Shown in pieces: positions 1-9,005 of a stretch of DNA of 64,000 nt. Under the pieces are notes generated by a model. The model was not told where the DNA came from. It saw only the letters and a program-made list of their open reading frames with translations, and searched no databases. Both the position numbers and the translations under genes were made by a program. The stretch spans positions 2,232,001-2,296,000 of the forward strand of contig CAWARU010000001.1 in NCBI GenBank assembly GCA_963784575.1. Direction: 5' to 3'. This stretch comes from CAWARU01 sp963784575 (lineage in GTDB: Bacteria; Pseudomonadota; Gammaproteobacteria; UBA6186; Azoamicaceae). Numbering within the stretch: position 1 is the stretch's first letter; every line of letters begins with the position of its first letter.

Positions 1-707
1 TCATTGACGATATTCAATTCTTTGCCGGAAAAGAACGTTCTCAAGAGGAATTTTTCCATACTTTTAATGCTCTATTAGAAGGACAACAGCAAATTATTCT
101 CACATCTGATCGTTATCCAAAGGAAATTGCTGGGATAGAGGAGCGGTTAAAATCGCGGTTTGGATCTGGTTTAACTGTGGCAGTTCAGCCGCCTGAGCTT
201 GAAACGCGAGTTGCTATTTTGATGAACAAAGCAGAACAATCTCAAGTATTGCTGCCAAATGAAGTGGCATTTTTCATTGCAAAACGCATCCGTGCCAATG
301 TTAGGGAGTTAGAAGGCGCCTTAAAACGTGTGATTGCGAATGCACAATTTACTGGAAATGAAATTACTCTGGAATTTGTCCAGGAAGCCCTGAAAGATCT
401 TCTTGCCTTGCAGGAAAAATTAGTCTCGATCGACAACATCATGAAAACCGTGAGTGAATACTACAAGATCAAAGTTTCTGAACTTCTCTCTAAACGGCGC
501 AATCGATCAGTCGCGCGTCCGCGGCAAGTTGCCATGGCTTTGTGCAAGGAGCTTACCAATCACAGTCTGCCAGAAATTGGTGAGGCTTTCGGAGGGAGAG
601 ATCATACCACTGTGTTGCATGCTTGCCGGCAAATAAAAGCTTTGCGTGAGTCCGGCGCTGATATTGCAGAAGATTTCTCGAATTTAATGAGAATTTTATC
701 GACATGA
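1..707 (+). CDS. dnaA: Chromosomal replication initiator DnaA (3' part)
   Basis: C-terminal 234 codons of the replication initiator; the 5' end lies off the left edge. The frame is open from base 3 and opens with the Walker B/AAA+ segment IDDIQFFAGKERSQEEFFHT. It continues through the sensor region (ILTSDRYPKEI, LKSRFGSGL), the NVRELEGAL linker helix, and ends with domain IV carrying the DnaA-box-binding signature GGRDHTTVLHACRQI. DnaA binds 9-mer boxes and opens the origin; candidate boxes lie at 7.7-7.83 kb in this window. dnaN follows 126 bp downstream. No damage is seen in the visible part. Confidence 0.97.
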   Translation, partial: IDDIQFFAGKERSQEEFFHTFNALLEGQQQIILTSDRYPKEIAGIEERLKSRFGSGLTVAVQPPELETRVAILMNKAEQSQVLLPNEVAFFIAKRIRANVRELEGALKRVIANAQFTGNEITLEFVQEALKDLLALQEKLVSIDNIMKTVSEYYKIKVSELLSKRRNRSVARPRQVAMALCKELTNHSLPEIGEAFGGRDHTTVLHACRQIKALRESGADIAEDFSNLMRILST

Positions 708-833
708 TAATATTGAACCCATTAATTTTATGGGTCTTATTAGTTTCATGGGTCTCATTGTCATAGACACATTGTCATATTGTCATGTTGGTCTCATCAT
801 CATGATTTCATTAGGTTTCATCAGGTTTATATC
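708..833 (+). other. dnaA-dnaN spacer, low-complexity TCAT-rich
   Basis: The spacer is built of short degenerate repeats of TCATGGGTCTCATT and ATTGTCAT-like words. No clear terminator is visible, so dnaA and dnaN may be co-transcribed. An in-frame TTG at 780 would add 18 residues to DnaN, but this extension has no resemblance to the conserved DnaN N-terminus. Confidence 0.4.
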
Positions 834-1961
834 ATGAAATTTAGCGTAGAAAAAGAAGCCTTTTTAAAGCCGCTCCGCGCTGTTGCTGGCGTGATAGAGC
901 GGCGTCAAGGCAATTCAGCTCCCATTTTATCGCATGTTTTAATCGAAACTGAGGACAATCGTTTTACTTTAACAGGCACCGATCAAGAAGTAGAGCTCGT
1001 TGCGGGTGGAGAACTCTATGAGCCTGCAGAAAAAGCGCGTTTAGCCCTCCCTTTTCGAAAGTTGATGGATTTGTGCCGTGCTCTTCCCGAAGGCGTTTTG
1101 CTGACGTTTAGCAAAGAACAAGAGCGAATTATCATCCGCGCTGGCAGAAGTCGCTTTGCCTTATCCACATTGCCAGCAGAGGAATTTCCGAAATTAAAAC
1201 CTGCCACAGAAGCATTTCAAGTTTCTATTGCAAAACAGGAGATGCGCGATTTGATCGATAGCACAGGTTTTGCTATGGCAGAACAAGATGTGCGTTATTA
1301 TTTGAATGGCATGTTGTTGGAGGTTAAAGAAGAAAAATTGCTGTCTGTGGCTGCGGATGGACATCGCTTGGCTTTGTGTCAAACTTTGTTGCAAACGAAT
1401 GAAAGTAGCTATTCACTTAGCAAAAATGTGCGCATTATTGTACCCCGTAAGGGCGTTTTAGAATTGCAGCGGGTTTTAAATGAAGGCGATGATGCAATCT
1501 CATTATTAATAGGTTCTAACTATATTCGGGCTGTCACTGAAGATATTACGCTCACCTCAAAATTAGTGGAAGGTCGATTTCCCGAATATGATCGGATTAT
1601 TCCAAAGGGCGGAAATAAGAAGGTAGAAGGCAGACGCGAAGCCTTGAAAGAGGCTTTTATGCGAGCCGCAGCATTATTTAGTGACAAGTTTCGGGGTGTT
1701 CGGTTACAATTGGTTCCTGGAAAACTCAAGATTCTTGCGACCAATATAGAACAAGATGAGGTTGAAGAAGATCTCGAGGTCGAATACCAAGGTAGTGAAC
1801 TTGAAATCGGCTTTAATGTTCGATATCTCATCGATTTTTTAACGGTGATCAAAACAGATAGGGTGAGTTTAACCTTTACGGACGCAAACAGTCCTGCTTT
1901 GGTAGAAGGTATAGGTGCAGGAAAAGCAGCTGTTTATGTCATAATGCCTATGAGAATATAG
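834..1961 (+). CDS. dnaN: DNA polymerase III beta sliding clamp
   Basis: Processivity clamp that encircles DNA and tethers Pol III. The 375 residues match the usual length (about 366-380). The N-terminus MKFSVEKEAFLKPLRAV and the C-terminus ending VYVIMPMRI are typical; the MPMR terminus forms part of the hydrophobic partner-binding cleft. I chose the ATG at 834 because the family consensus begins there; an AGG about nine bases upstream is a modest ribosome binding site. It sits in the classic dnaA-dnaN order, but the next gene is not recF. Confidence 0.97.
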   Translation: MKFSVEKEAFLKPLRAVAGVIERRQGNSAPILSHVLIETEDNRFTLTGTDQEVELVAGGELYEPAEKARLALPFRKLMDLCRALPEGVLLTFSKEQERIIIRAGRSRFALSTLPAEEFPKLKPATEAFQVSIAKQEMRDLIDSTGFAMAEQDVRYYLNGMLLEVKEEKLLSVAADGHRLALCQTLLQTNESSYSLSKNVRIIVPRKGVLELQRVLNEGDDAISLLIGSNYIRAVTEDITLTSKLVEGRFPEYDRIIPKGGNKKVEGRREALKEAFMRAAALFSDKFRGVRLQLVPGKLKILATNIEQDEVEEDLEVEYQGSELEIGFNVRYLIDFLTVIKTDRVSLTFTDANSPALVEGIGAGKAAVYVIMPMRI

Positions 1962-1983
1962 AAGATGTAGGAGGATTCTACTT

Positions 1984-4455
1984 ATGCCACTAGAGTATGT
2001 GGAGTACTGGGAACAGTTTAAAAAAGATCTGGAAGACTTACAATCGCAAAATAAAATTGAAGATGAAAGACGCAGCGCCGAAGAAGAATCCCGTAAAAAA
2101 ACATTACAGGCAGCACTTCAGCGAGGTCCAGGCGAAAAAGGTCCAACAACCCCTATAAAAACCTCTCCTACAAAAAGATCTGAATCACCGCAGACCCCCA
2201 CGAAACCTTTGAGTCCTTTGGTTAGTCTTTCTATCTCAGTACCTGATAGCCCCTCTAAGGGAGAATTGGAAGATAGAGAGCAGAAGGATGAGGCTGAATT
2301 CAGGAAGCAGTTTGAAGCTGCTTTAAAACTCGCTGCAACAGGGCATGCTTTAGCGATAGAAGCAAGGAAAGCTCAGCACAAGCAAAATAGCGTCAAAAAT
2401 AGTCCGAGCTCTTCGAGCCCTTCGAAATCGGAAGCCTCGCCAACAAAAGCGGTAGCAGACACTTATCCAAAGCTACAGCTCGAAACCTTCACAGCATCGA
2501 TGAGTGCCAAACAAAGTTTGATGAAGACAATTGAATCGCAATTTTTAAAACCTGATTTTTTTGATAAATATCCTACAAGAATGAAAAAACTTGCTTTCAT
2601 CTATCGAGTGCATTTGCGACGATTATTTGAGAAAAAGGTATTTTCAGAGAATGTGAGATTGGATGCCGATTTGCAGAATGGTAAAAAAGAATTGAAAAGA
2701 ATTGCGGATGCCTGGGATGCAAAAATTGTGCCCTATCTTGAGCAGTGTAAGAAAAATAAATCTGTTCTGCCTTCCCCGATTCCTGTGCCGAGTAAACAAA
2801 TAAGTCGAAGCCGATCTTCCTCGGACAAGGGATTTTTGGGACTGGGAAGTTTAGCCAGTGGATTTTCAGGTCTACTTTGGGGGGGGGCAAAAACAGCCGC
2901 AAAAGAGGCAGTAGAATCCATAGCAGAAGAGTCAGGAGATTTTTTTGAAGAAGACTGTATTCAATTCGAAAAGCTCGATATGGATGCTTCTTACTTATAC
3001 AAACATCGGATTATTGCAAAACAATTACAGAAAAAATTCACCCAAGAACGATGGCCTGAGCTCTTACTCAAAACTTTGAACTGGTATTGTAGTGAAATTT
3101 TGAAGATAGATACCTCTTTTGTTGATTTTTTAAACAAAAATCATGAAGAATTAGTACCTAAGAAAAGAAAGGGAAGCACCGGTTCAGCCATGATCGAGCC
3201 TGAACTTAGAATCAGTGTTCATGAATTTCATGAAGAGGAAGACCCAGCACGCGACATCGGTTATGATGGTTTTGCTTCCAGGGCTCATGCTGATTGGGTC
3301 TCAAAGGGATATATTGCGAATTCCATCATTCAAACAGAACTCAACAAAGTAAAAGATGAAATTAACAAGAAAGTGCTCGATAAATGCCTGCTTGTTCAGG
3401 AGCTTTATAGTGTTTCACGAAGTATTAACCTGACCGAAAGAGAAGACAATAGTAAGTTAAGAGAATTCAGCAGAAGAGAGCGAGCATTATATTTCAAAGA
3501 CACGTCTCAGCAATCAAAACTGGCTGTTCCCACACTGTCCGGAATTCCTGGCCCAGGTTTAACTTCATTACCAGGGGCTACGTCTGCAGGAATGCCTGTT
3601 CTTAAGTTGCCCTCATTACCCTTACCTGAATCCAGTCCTAATAGTCCGGTTCCTGTGGATGATTCCTTCAAAAAAATTGAGGAAGATAGGCGAAGTTGGG
3701 CAGCCAAGCTCTCCGAAGCTGCAAAAACACAGAGATTAAAGGGGTTGGAAGAAAGATTAGAGGTGATGGAAAAAGCAGTCAATGAAATCATGTCCCAAGC
3801 AAAATTTAATGCCAATGAAGATTCCATTGCTGCCAAAATTAAGATAATTGAAACCTTACAAAAACTTTATTTAGCGCTTTTTAGCCATGAACAACAATGC
3901 TATGCCTTCCAATTCAATATCAATGATCGCGAAAATGGCGATAAGTATTTTGAAGTCCTGAATTTTTGCATTGAAGTTATCAATGAAGCCGTTGTTGTTT
4001 TTGAGCAGGATCCCCGCTTCATTACACCTCTTAGCCAGATCCAAAAACGCTTGGGGGAATATCTAAAGGAAATGGATGATGCTGTTACTGATTATTGGAC
4101 CATCAGAGTAGAAAGCGGCACGCCTAATCAAGCAAAATTTGAGCCCAAACTATTTTTATTCATGAATCAGAGAGATCAGCGTATAAAGAAAATAAAAGAC
4201 GAAGCATCGAGGTATAGCGTTGATGCTGAAAACGCACCTTTTCTACCTACATTCAAGGCTGTCCCTCTCGGGATTGCTGCTCGAACAATTCCCGGGAAAC
4301 GTGCAGAAGAAGCTGAGACCATACCAGATCTCGAACAGGAGGCTCTGCATACAGAAACAGTGGAACCCGCCCTAGTTGCCATTGCTGCCAATACCCAGAT
4401 GTTTGGTACTAAATCTGATATGGAAAAATCAGATAAAACAACAAAGTTTAGTTAA
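1984..4455 (+). CDS. Large charged protein of unknown function inserted between dnaN and recF
   Basis: I do not recognise this 823-residue protein. It has no signal peptide or membrane span. Residues 1-45 are highly charged (probable helix), residues about 50-90 and 140-155 are Ser/Pro/Thr/Lys-rich (SPTKRSESPQTPTKPLSP, SSSSPSKSEASPTK), and the rest is mostly helical, with a Pro/Leu/Ser linker near residues 515-560 and a coiled-coil-like stretch around 565-625. A strong ribosome binding site (TAGGAGG, nine bases before the ATG) indicates high translation. It starts 22 bp after dnaN, so it probably shares that transcript. Its composition resembles Legionella-type effectors, but nothing in the sequence proves secretion. 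Confidence 0.85.
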   Translation: MPLEYVEYWEQFKKDLEDLQSQNKIEDERRSAEEESRKKTLQAALQRGPGEKGPTTPIKTSPTKRSESPQTPTKPLSPLVSLSISVPDSPSKGELEDREQKDEAEFRKQFEAALKLAATGHALAIEARKAQHKQNSVKNSPSSSSPSKSEASPTKAVADTYPKLQLETFTASMSAKQSLMKTIESQFLKPDFFDKYPTRMKKLAFIYRVHLRRLFEKKVFSENVRLDADLQNGKKELKRIADAWDAKIVPYLEQCKKNKSVLPSPIPVPSKQISRSRSSSDKGFLGLGSLASGFSGLLWGGAKTAAKEAVESIAEESGDFFEEDCIQFEKLDMDASYLYKHRIIAKQLQKKFTQERWPELLLKTLNWYCSEILKIDTSFVDFLNKNHEELVPKKRKGSTGSAMIEPELRISVHEFHEEEDPARDIGYDGFASRAHADWVSKGYIANSIIQTELNKVKDEINKKVLDKCLLVQELYSVSRSINLTEREDNSKLREFSRRERALYFKDTSQQSKLAVPTLSGIPGPGLTSLPGATSAGMPVLKLPSLPLPESSPNSPVPVDDSFKKIEEDRRSWAAKLSEAAKTQRLKGLEERLEVMEKAVNEIMSQAKFNANEDSIAAKIKIIETLQKLYLALFSHEQQCYAFQFNINDRENGDKYFEVLNFCIEVINEAVVVFEQDPRFITPLSQIQKRLGEYLKEMDDAVTDYWTIRVESGTPNQAKFEPKLFLFMNQRDQRIKKIKDEASRYSVDAENAPFLPTFKAVPLGIAARTIPGKRAEEAETIPDLEQEALHTETVEPALVAIAANTQMFGTKSDMEKSDKTTKFS

Positions 4456-4467
4456 AGCCTAATTGCT

Positions 4468-4492
4468 ACCTTGCTGCTTTTCGTGGCAAGGT
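4468..4492 (+). terminator. Weak hairpin after the unknown gene
   Basis: Seven-base inverted arms ACCTTGC/GCAAGGT enclose an 11-base loop, 12 bases after the stop codon. No T-run follows, so intrinsic termination is doubtful. Confidence 0.25.
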
Positions 4493-4636
4493 GTCAGGTC
4501 TCGACTATCAACAAAATGTATCTATTGGGGGCAGATTTTTGATTCTGAATTAGGAGCCTATTATGTTAATATATAATTAAAATTAATCCCTTAAAGTAAG
4601 ATCATTTGAGCTCATGATTCTTCAAAACCAATTGTT

Positions 4637-5857
4637 ATGATCCTAGAACATATTAAGTTATCTAGTGTACGAAATTTATGTAGTGCTGCCATCCACTTTT
4701 CTCCTAAATTTAATATTTTTTCAGGGAAAAATGGCAGCGGCAAAACAAGTATTTTAGAAGCCATTCATCTTTTAGTAACGGGCCGTTCATTTCGTAGCTC
4801 TTATGCCGAAGAATTTATTACCTTTGGTCATTCTCACTGTGTTCTTTCGGGGAAATCACTTCATCCCAGTCAATCTCTCGGAAGTGAATCAAATGAAACA
4901 ATCAACTCTAATTCTAATAATGGTAGTGAAATCGTTTTATCCTTAGCCCACAATCCTCATTCTGGGTTTTCTCTACATTTTGGGATAGAAAAGCATAAAT
5001 CAGGCGGGATGAACATTCATATTAATCAGCAAAAATGTCCTTCCATTGCTGAATTAGCGAAAATACTACCCACGCAATTAATTAATACAGACACTTATAA
5101 GCTTTTGGAGGGAACATCGCTGTTCCGTCGACAATTTTTAGATTGGGGAATGTTCCACGTGGAACATTCCTTTTTTCCCATATGGCGTCGCTATACCAGG
5201 GCACTCAAGCAGCGAAATGCTGCATTAAAACGCGTAAAACAGCAGGGTACGGCCAGTGTTTTAGCTTGGAACCATGAATTGGCAGGGACTGGGGAAATCC
5301 TTCATGAGCATAGGAAGCAATTTTTGGAATCCTTTGCTCCAATTTTTGAGAATGTTTTGCGCAATTTTGTTAAGGTGGACATGAATTTGAAGTTACAGTA
5401 CCTGCGTGGGTGGCAAGAGAACTTGGATCTTCTGGATGCTCTAGCAAACTCATTAGAACGAGACATTATTAGGGGCTACACAAGCGCAGGGCCACATCGT
5501 GCTGATCTGGAATTCTTATTACCGCAAAATGAGAATAGTTATAATCACGCTGAATCCGTGCTTTCTCGTGGTCAACAAAAACTGCTTATTTGTGCTCTTA
5601 TGCTGGCGCGGGCTGAGTGGTTATTCCAAAAGACTGGTAGACGCGGTTTGTTTTTAGTAGACGATTTAAATTCTGAGCTGGACAATGATTCGAGCCTTTG
5701 GCTGCTTTCTAGACTGAGGGATGTCGGAGGACAGGTATTAATTACTAGCATTGAGGGAGCCGCGGTCTCTGAGTTTTTAGAAAAGGGGAACGATAACTTT
5801 AAAATGTTCCACGTGGAACATGGGAATATATCTGAAACTCAGTATTCTCTGGCTTAA
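4637..5857 (+). CDS. recF: DNA repair and recombination ATPase RecF
   Basis: ABC-type SMC-like ATPase that loads RecA at gaps with RecO and RecR. Walker A is GKNGSGKTS near residue 31, the ABC signature region is VLSRGQQKLLICAL, and Walker B is GLFLVDDLNSELDND near residues 337-351. The 406 residues are longer than usual (about 360); the excess is a Ser/Asn-rich insert around residues 76-95 and a C-terminal tail. Two parS palindromes lie inside the coding sequence (5151 and 5805), so the residues FHVEH occur twice as a by-product of the DNA site. The start lacks an obvious ribosome binding site. Confidence 0.95.
   Translation: MILEHIKLSSVRNLCSAAIHFSPKFNIFSGKNGSGKTSILEAIHLLVTGRSFRSSYAEEFITFGHSHCVLSGKSLHPSQSLGSESNETINSNSNNGSEIVLSLAHNPHSGFSLHFGIEKHKSGGMNIHINQQKCPSIAELAKILPTQLINTDTYKLLEGTSLFRRQFLDWGMFHVEHSFFPIWRRYTRALKQRNAALKRVKQQGTASVLAWNHELAGTGEILHEHRKQFLESFAPIFENVLRNFVKVDMNLKLQYLRGWQENLDLLDALANSLERDIIRGYTSAGPHRADLEFLLPQNENSYNHAESVLSRGQQKLLICALMLARAEWLFQKTGRRGLFLVDDLNSELDNDSSLWLLSRLRDVGGQVLITSIEGAAVSEFLEKGNDNFKMFHVEHGNISETQYSLA
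5151..5166. other. parS site 1 (inside recF)
   Basis: Perfect 16-bp palindrome TGTTCCACGTGGAACA, a match to chromosomal parS, the ParB loading site. It is read in frame within recF. Confidence 0.9.
5805..5820. other. parS site 2 (inside recF 3' end)
   Basis: Second identical TGTTCCACGTGGAACA palindrome, 654 bp after the first and within the last codons of recF. Confidence 0.9.
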
Positions 5858-6450
5858 GTGTATCAATCAAATTGAGTGGTAAGGCCTCTTGCTTTGGTTA
5901 GAAGTTATAGTTATAAAGCTTTTACTAACGCCTAAACGGACTAGGCTGGCAAACCTGCGGCATTGAAGAGATTAAATCCGTCAAAAATGCAGCGATAATT
6001 TAGTATCTTGTTAGCCTCATACGCTACTTATTTCTTCTTTTGGTTTAGACGCTCAAAGAATTTCATCTTGATCAGCTGGGGTTTTGGCACATTCTAGAGT
6101 AGTGATTACGTTGTCTAATTTGGCGATTGGTGGGGAATAGTAATCATGAAATATTTAAATTTGGATTTTATCTTTAGTTCTCAATATTCGCATTAAATAG
6201 GGTCTCAGCGTCCGTTCGAGGGAGAGCCTCTGACCCACAGTACGCCTGCCCGTGTTCGCTGTCGCTGTGCGCGGCACATGGGGGCTTTTCCGTTTCACCC
6301 CTTGGCCTCCAAGACTTTAACTTTTTCGATTCTTTTGGGGTGTTAGAGGATTGTATGAAATGATATGTGCCCCTCTCGGATCTAATGTCCTTCAAATTGC
6401 CTTAGGTTCATTATGAGATTCAATCGATAGAAAGGGCTGTAGCGCAATAA
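5858..6450. other. Non-coding origin-proximal spacer
   Basis: No gene is supported here. Part of the DNA (about 6200-6320) is richer in G/C than its surroundings and resembles a segment at 6590-6650: both contain CTGTCGCTG followed by a CGGCACA/CGCACAGG word and a GCCTCCA word. The paired similarity suggests a diverged internal duplication around the parS sites. Confidence 0.5.
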
Positions 6451-6466
6451 TGTTCCACGTGGAACA
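6451..6466. other. parS site 3
   Basis: Third identical copy of TGTTCCACGTGGAACA, in the spacer after recF. Confidence 0.9.
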
Positions 6467-6783
6467 TTTTATAATGCCTTGACCCTATGATAATAAATGT
6501 CATTAATACCATTATAAGTCTCTGGTTTAGGTTCTCATGGGGGGCTTGAGGTTAATTCGGCATCAATTATCCCACCTACTTAACCCGTCCGGATTTACTG
6601 TCGCTGCGGGTCGCACAGGTACCCCTCAGCCTCCATCTTTCGGGTTTCAAATATAGAATTTATTTATCATTTAAGTCTCCAAAAAATGGCTTCAATGGTG
6701 TATTGATCTAGGGGCTTTGATATCTCAATAATAGTTTTTGTTCGTTTTGAGATTTTTTTGGTAGAAAGATGAGGATTCAATGA

Positions 6784-6799
6784 TGTTCCATGTGGAACA
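6784..6799. other. parS site 4 (one-base variant)
   Basis: TGTTCCATGTGGAACA differs from the other copies by one base in the central CACGTG. It is preceded by TGAGGATTCAA at 6770, which is also found before site 5, so the two sites probably arose by local duplication. Confidence 0.7.
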
Positions 6800-6968
6800 T
6801 TCATCTCTTTTCCTTATGGCTTTAAATGCTTCTTTTATTAAGATAAAATTTTAGTTTCTGATGATTCTAGCTTCGGGGAGCTGAAAAAATTTTCACTATT
6901 ATTGTGGCCTTCGCAGACATAGTGCCCCACAGGAGGGGGTACTTCTACTGTCGGTGAGGATTCAAAAA

Positions 6969-6984
6969 TGTTCCACGTGGAACA
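6969..6984. other. parS site 5
   Basis: Fifth site, TGTTCCACGTGGAACA, preceded by TGAGGATTCAA at 6955 as at site 4. Confidence 0.9.
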
Positions 6985-7173
6985 TTTCGAATACTTCGCC
7001 GCGATCATCATAAGGGTTCTAAATTGTAATATTAATAAGTTGCGACTAATAATGAACTGAATAGAGGCATCGTAATGAGTGTTTAGAAATTATAAATTAT
7101 CGAGTAACGAAAAAATTGTATTCTTGGAAGCAGAAGAGTGACAATTTCTAGAGCTTAGAGGAGCTTAGAGGAG

Positions 7174-7502
7174 AGAGCTTAGAGCTTAGAGCTTAGAGCT
7201 TAGAGCTTAGAGCTTAGAGCTTAGAGCTTAGAGCTTAGAGCTTAGAGCTTAGAGCTTAGAGCTTAGAGCTTAGAGCTTAGAGCTTAGAGCTTAGAGCTTA
7301 GAGCTTAGAGCTTAGAGCTTAGAGCTTAGAGCTTAGAGCTTAGAGCTTAGAGCTTAGAGCTTAGAGCTTAGAGCTTAGAGCTTAGAGCTTAGAGCTTAGA
7401 GCTTAGAGCTTAGAGCTTAGAGCTTAGAGCTTAGAGCTTAGAGCTTAGAGCTTAGAGCTTAGAGCTTAGAGCTTAGAGCTTAGAGCTTAGAGCTTAGAGC
7501 TT
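7174..7502. repeat. Perfect tandem heptamer array, 47 x AGAGCTT
   Basis: 329 bp of uninterrupted AGAGCTT units (329/7 = 47 exactly), preceded at 7150-7173 by degenerate units (AGAGCTT, then GGAGCTTAG- and GGAG-type variants). A seven-base period with TAG in every unit excludes coding in the forward frames. Each unit holds an AGCT palindrome. The array lies between the parS cluster and the DnaA-box cluster. Perfect homogeneity implies recent expansion by slippage; the true copy number could differ from the assembly. Confidence 0.97.
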
Positions 7503-8033
7503 CTTAGGATGATAAAGCTTCAAAACTAATAAACAAATATAATGGATTCGTAAACCCCCAATGTTGTTAATAGAACAATTGAGACTGTTCCGTTTTTAAC
7601 CGGGTGATCCAAAGCTTAACCAGAGTCAAATAACTCCAATTACCATCAAAGCACAATCATAGAGGTTATCAAGAACCTATTCTTTTTGTGAATTAACTGT
7701 GGATAGAAAATAGAATAAAGAGCAATTGCATCGAGTATTTTTCAAAAACTACGGAATTTCAGGCGAATATTTACAGTATTTTCAAAATAGTTAGTATAAA
7801 GTTAACCTGTGGATAATCTTGTGGAAAAGTTATCGGATAATAATATATGTAACAAAGTAACTTGCTTAATAGAGTCCCTGATATTGAAAGCCATTATCTA
7901 AAAACGAATCTAAAAAACTGTTACTTTCTGTTTATGATCAATTGCAGAACTATGAAGTAAAAAAATTGACTTAATAATTTTGAATAGTGTACTATTACTT
8001 CCATCTTTCTTGTAGTCAGTTTTAGGGAAGAAT
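7503..8033. other. Candidate chromosomal origin (oriC) with DnaA boxes
   Basis: AT-rich 530-bp non-coding stretch with DnaA boxes: TGTGGATAA at 7808-7816 (perfect complement of TTATCCACA), TGTGGAAAA at 7820-7828 and TGTGGATAG at 7698-7706 (one mismatch each). Weaker 7/9 matches begin with TTATC near 7666 and 7893. The closely spaced pair TGTGGATAA/TGTGGAAAA in the same orientation is typical of gammaproteobacterial origins. Flanking DNA (7730-8000) is very AT-rich and could serve for unwinding. The neighbouring parS cluster and dnaA-dnaN-recF support the call. A second origin upstream of dnaA, outside the window, cannot be excluded. Confidence 0.7.
7966..7995 (+). promoter_or_regulatory. Candidate promoter of the Rpn nuclease gene
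   Basis: TTGACT and TACTAT separated by 18 bases, 38 bases upstream of the ATG at 8034. Sigma70-like by inspection only. Confidence 0.4.
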
Positions 8034-9005
8034 ATGACTAAAATTCACTGTGTTCATGACAAAGGCTTTAAAAATCTAATGGCTGATGTGGAAATTGCAA
8101 AAAACTTTTTTCAAAAGTTTTTACCTAAAAAAATACAAAAGCAAATTGATTTTAATACTTTATCATTATGTCGAAATAGCTTTGTAGATGCAGATCTAAG
8201 CAGTTATCACGCAGATGTTTTGTACGAGGTTTTGATAGGTGACAGCCTAGGTTATTTATACCTGCTTTGTGAACACCAAAGCACCGTGGACGAATTGCTA
8301 CCATACCGAATCGTTCAATACATTGTGAAAATTTGGGAACAACATTTACAGCAAAATGGCACCGAAAAAATACCACTTGTAATACCTTTGGTATTTTATC
8401 ATGGCAAAAAGCCGTACGATAAAAGTGTGGATATTAAGGATCTAATTGACGCTCCAGTAGAATTGATAGATAGGAATTTATTTAAGTTTCAATTAATTGA
8501 TACAAATTTGATTGCTGACGAAGATTTACGAGAAGAAAGTTGGACAAATATCATTGCTTTCGTCCTTAAACACGTTTTGTTCAGAGATTTTCCAAACCAT
8601 GTGGATAAAATTTTGTCACAGGTATTAAAAAGATATAAAATAGAGGAGCATGATCCCCGGTTATCCAATCGAATTGGAACTTTATTTAGATATATTTTTA
8701 GTGCATCTGATATGGATCCATACTGGTTTATGGATAAAGTTAGAAAATTTTTTCCCCCCTCACTAGGAGAACAAGTTATGAAAGCTGCCGATTATCTTAG
8801 AGATGAAGGTCGACTAGAAGGTCAACTAGAGTACGGTGCTAACACGCTAATTGAACTGCTTTGTATTAAATTTGGCACCGAAGCATCTCGTGCATATTTG
8901 CCTATAGTCAAAAAGGCAAGCATAAGTCAAATTGATGTATGGGTTAAACGCATTTTAACTGCAAAAACTGTGGATGAGATGTTTGAAGAAGAAACCGTTC
9001 ATTAA
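8034..9005 (+). CDS. Rpn family recombination-promoting nuclease / putative transposase
   Basis: 323-residue member of the Rpn (Transposase_31, PD-(D/E)XK) family. The family nuclease core is visible: HADVLYEVLIGD near residue 60 supplies the acidic residue, and YLYLLCEHQST near residue 75 supplies the E-x-Q element, followed by the conserved VIPLVFYHGKKPY segment. The C-terminal 60 residues (TLIELLCIKFGTEASRAYLP onward) resemble the DUF4351-like helical domain found in such proteins. Family members cut DNA and have been linked to recombination and phage defence. Two further copies of the C-terminal domain lie just downstream. It is placed beside the candidate origin, separating recF from gyrB. 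Confidence 0.88.
   Translation: MTKIHCVHDKGFKNLMADVEIAKNFFQKFLPKKIQKQIDFNTLSLCRNSFVDADLSSYHADVLYEVLIGDSLGYLYLLCEHQSTVDELLPYRIVQYIVKIWEQHLQQNGTEKIPLVIPLVFYHGKKPYDKSVDIKDLIDAPVELIDRNLFKFQLIDTNLIADEDLREESWTNIIAFVLKHVLFRDFPNHVDKILSQVLKRYKIEEHDPRLSNRIGTLFRYIFSASDMDPYWFMDKVRKFFPPSLGEQVMKAADYLRDEGRLEGQLEYGANTLIELLCIKFGTEASRAYLPIVKKASISQIDVWVKRILTAKTVDEMFEEETVH

Noticed and set aside
780..833. N-terminal extension of DnaN from TTG 780
   Set aside because: The 18 residues are unrelated to DnaN and the conserved start is the ATG at 834.
1161..1169. Perfect DnaA box TTATCCACA inside dnaN
   Set aside because: Single box within conserved codons; no cluster around it, so probably chance.
6174..6395. Open frame of 73 codons on the reverse strand in the parS region
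   Set aside because: No ribosome binding site, no recognisable protein features, odd composition, and it lies in a non-coding repeat-like zone.
7174..7502. CRISPR array or coding repeat
   Set aside because: The unit is seven bases with no spacers, and TAG occurs in each unit; it is a simple tandem repeat.
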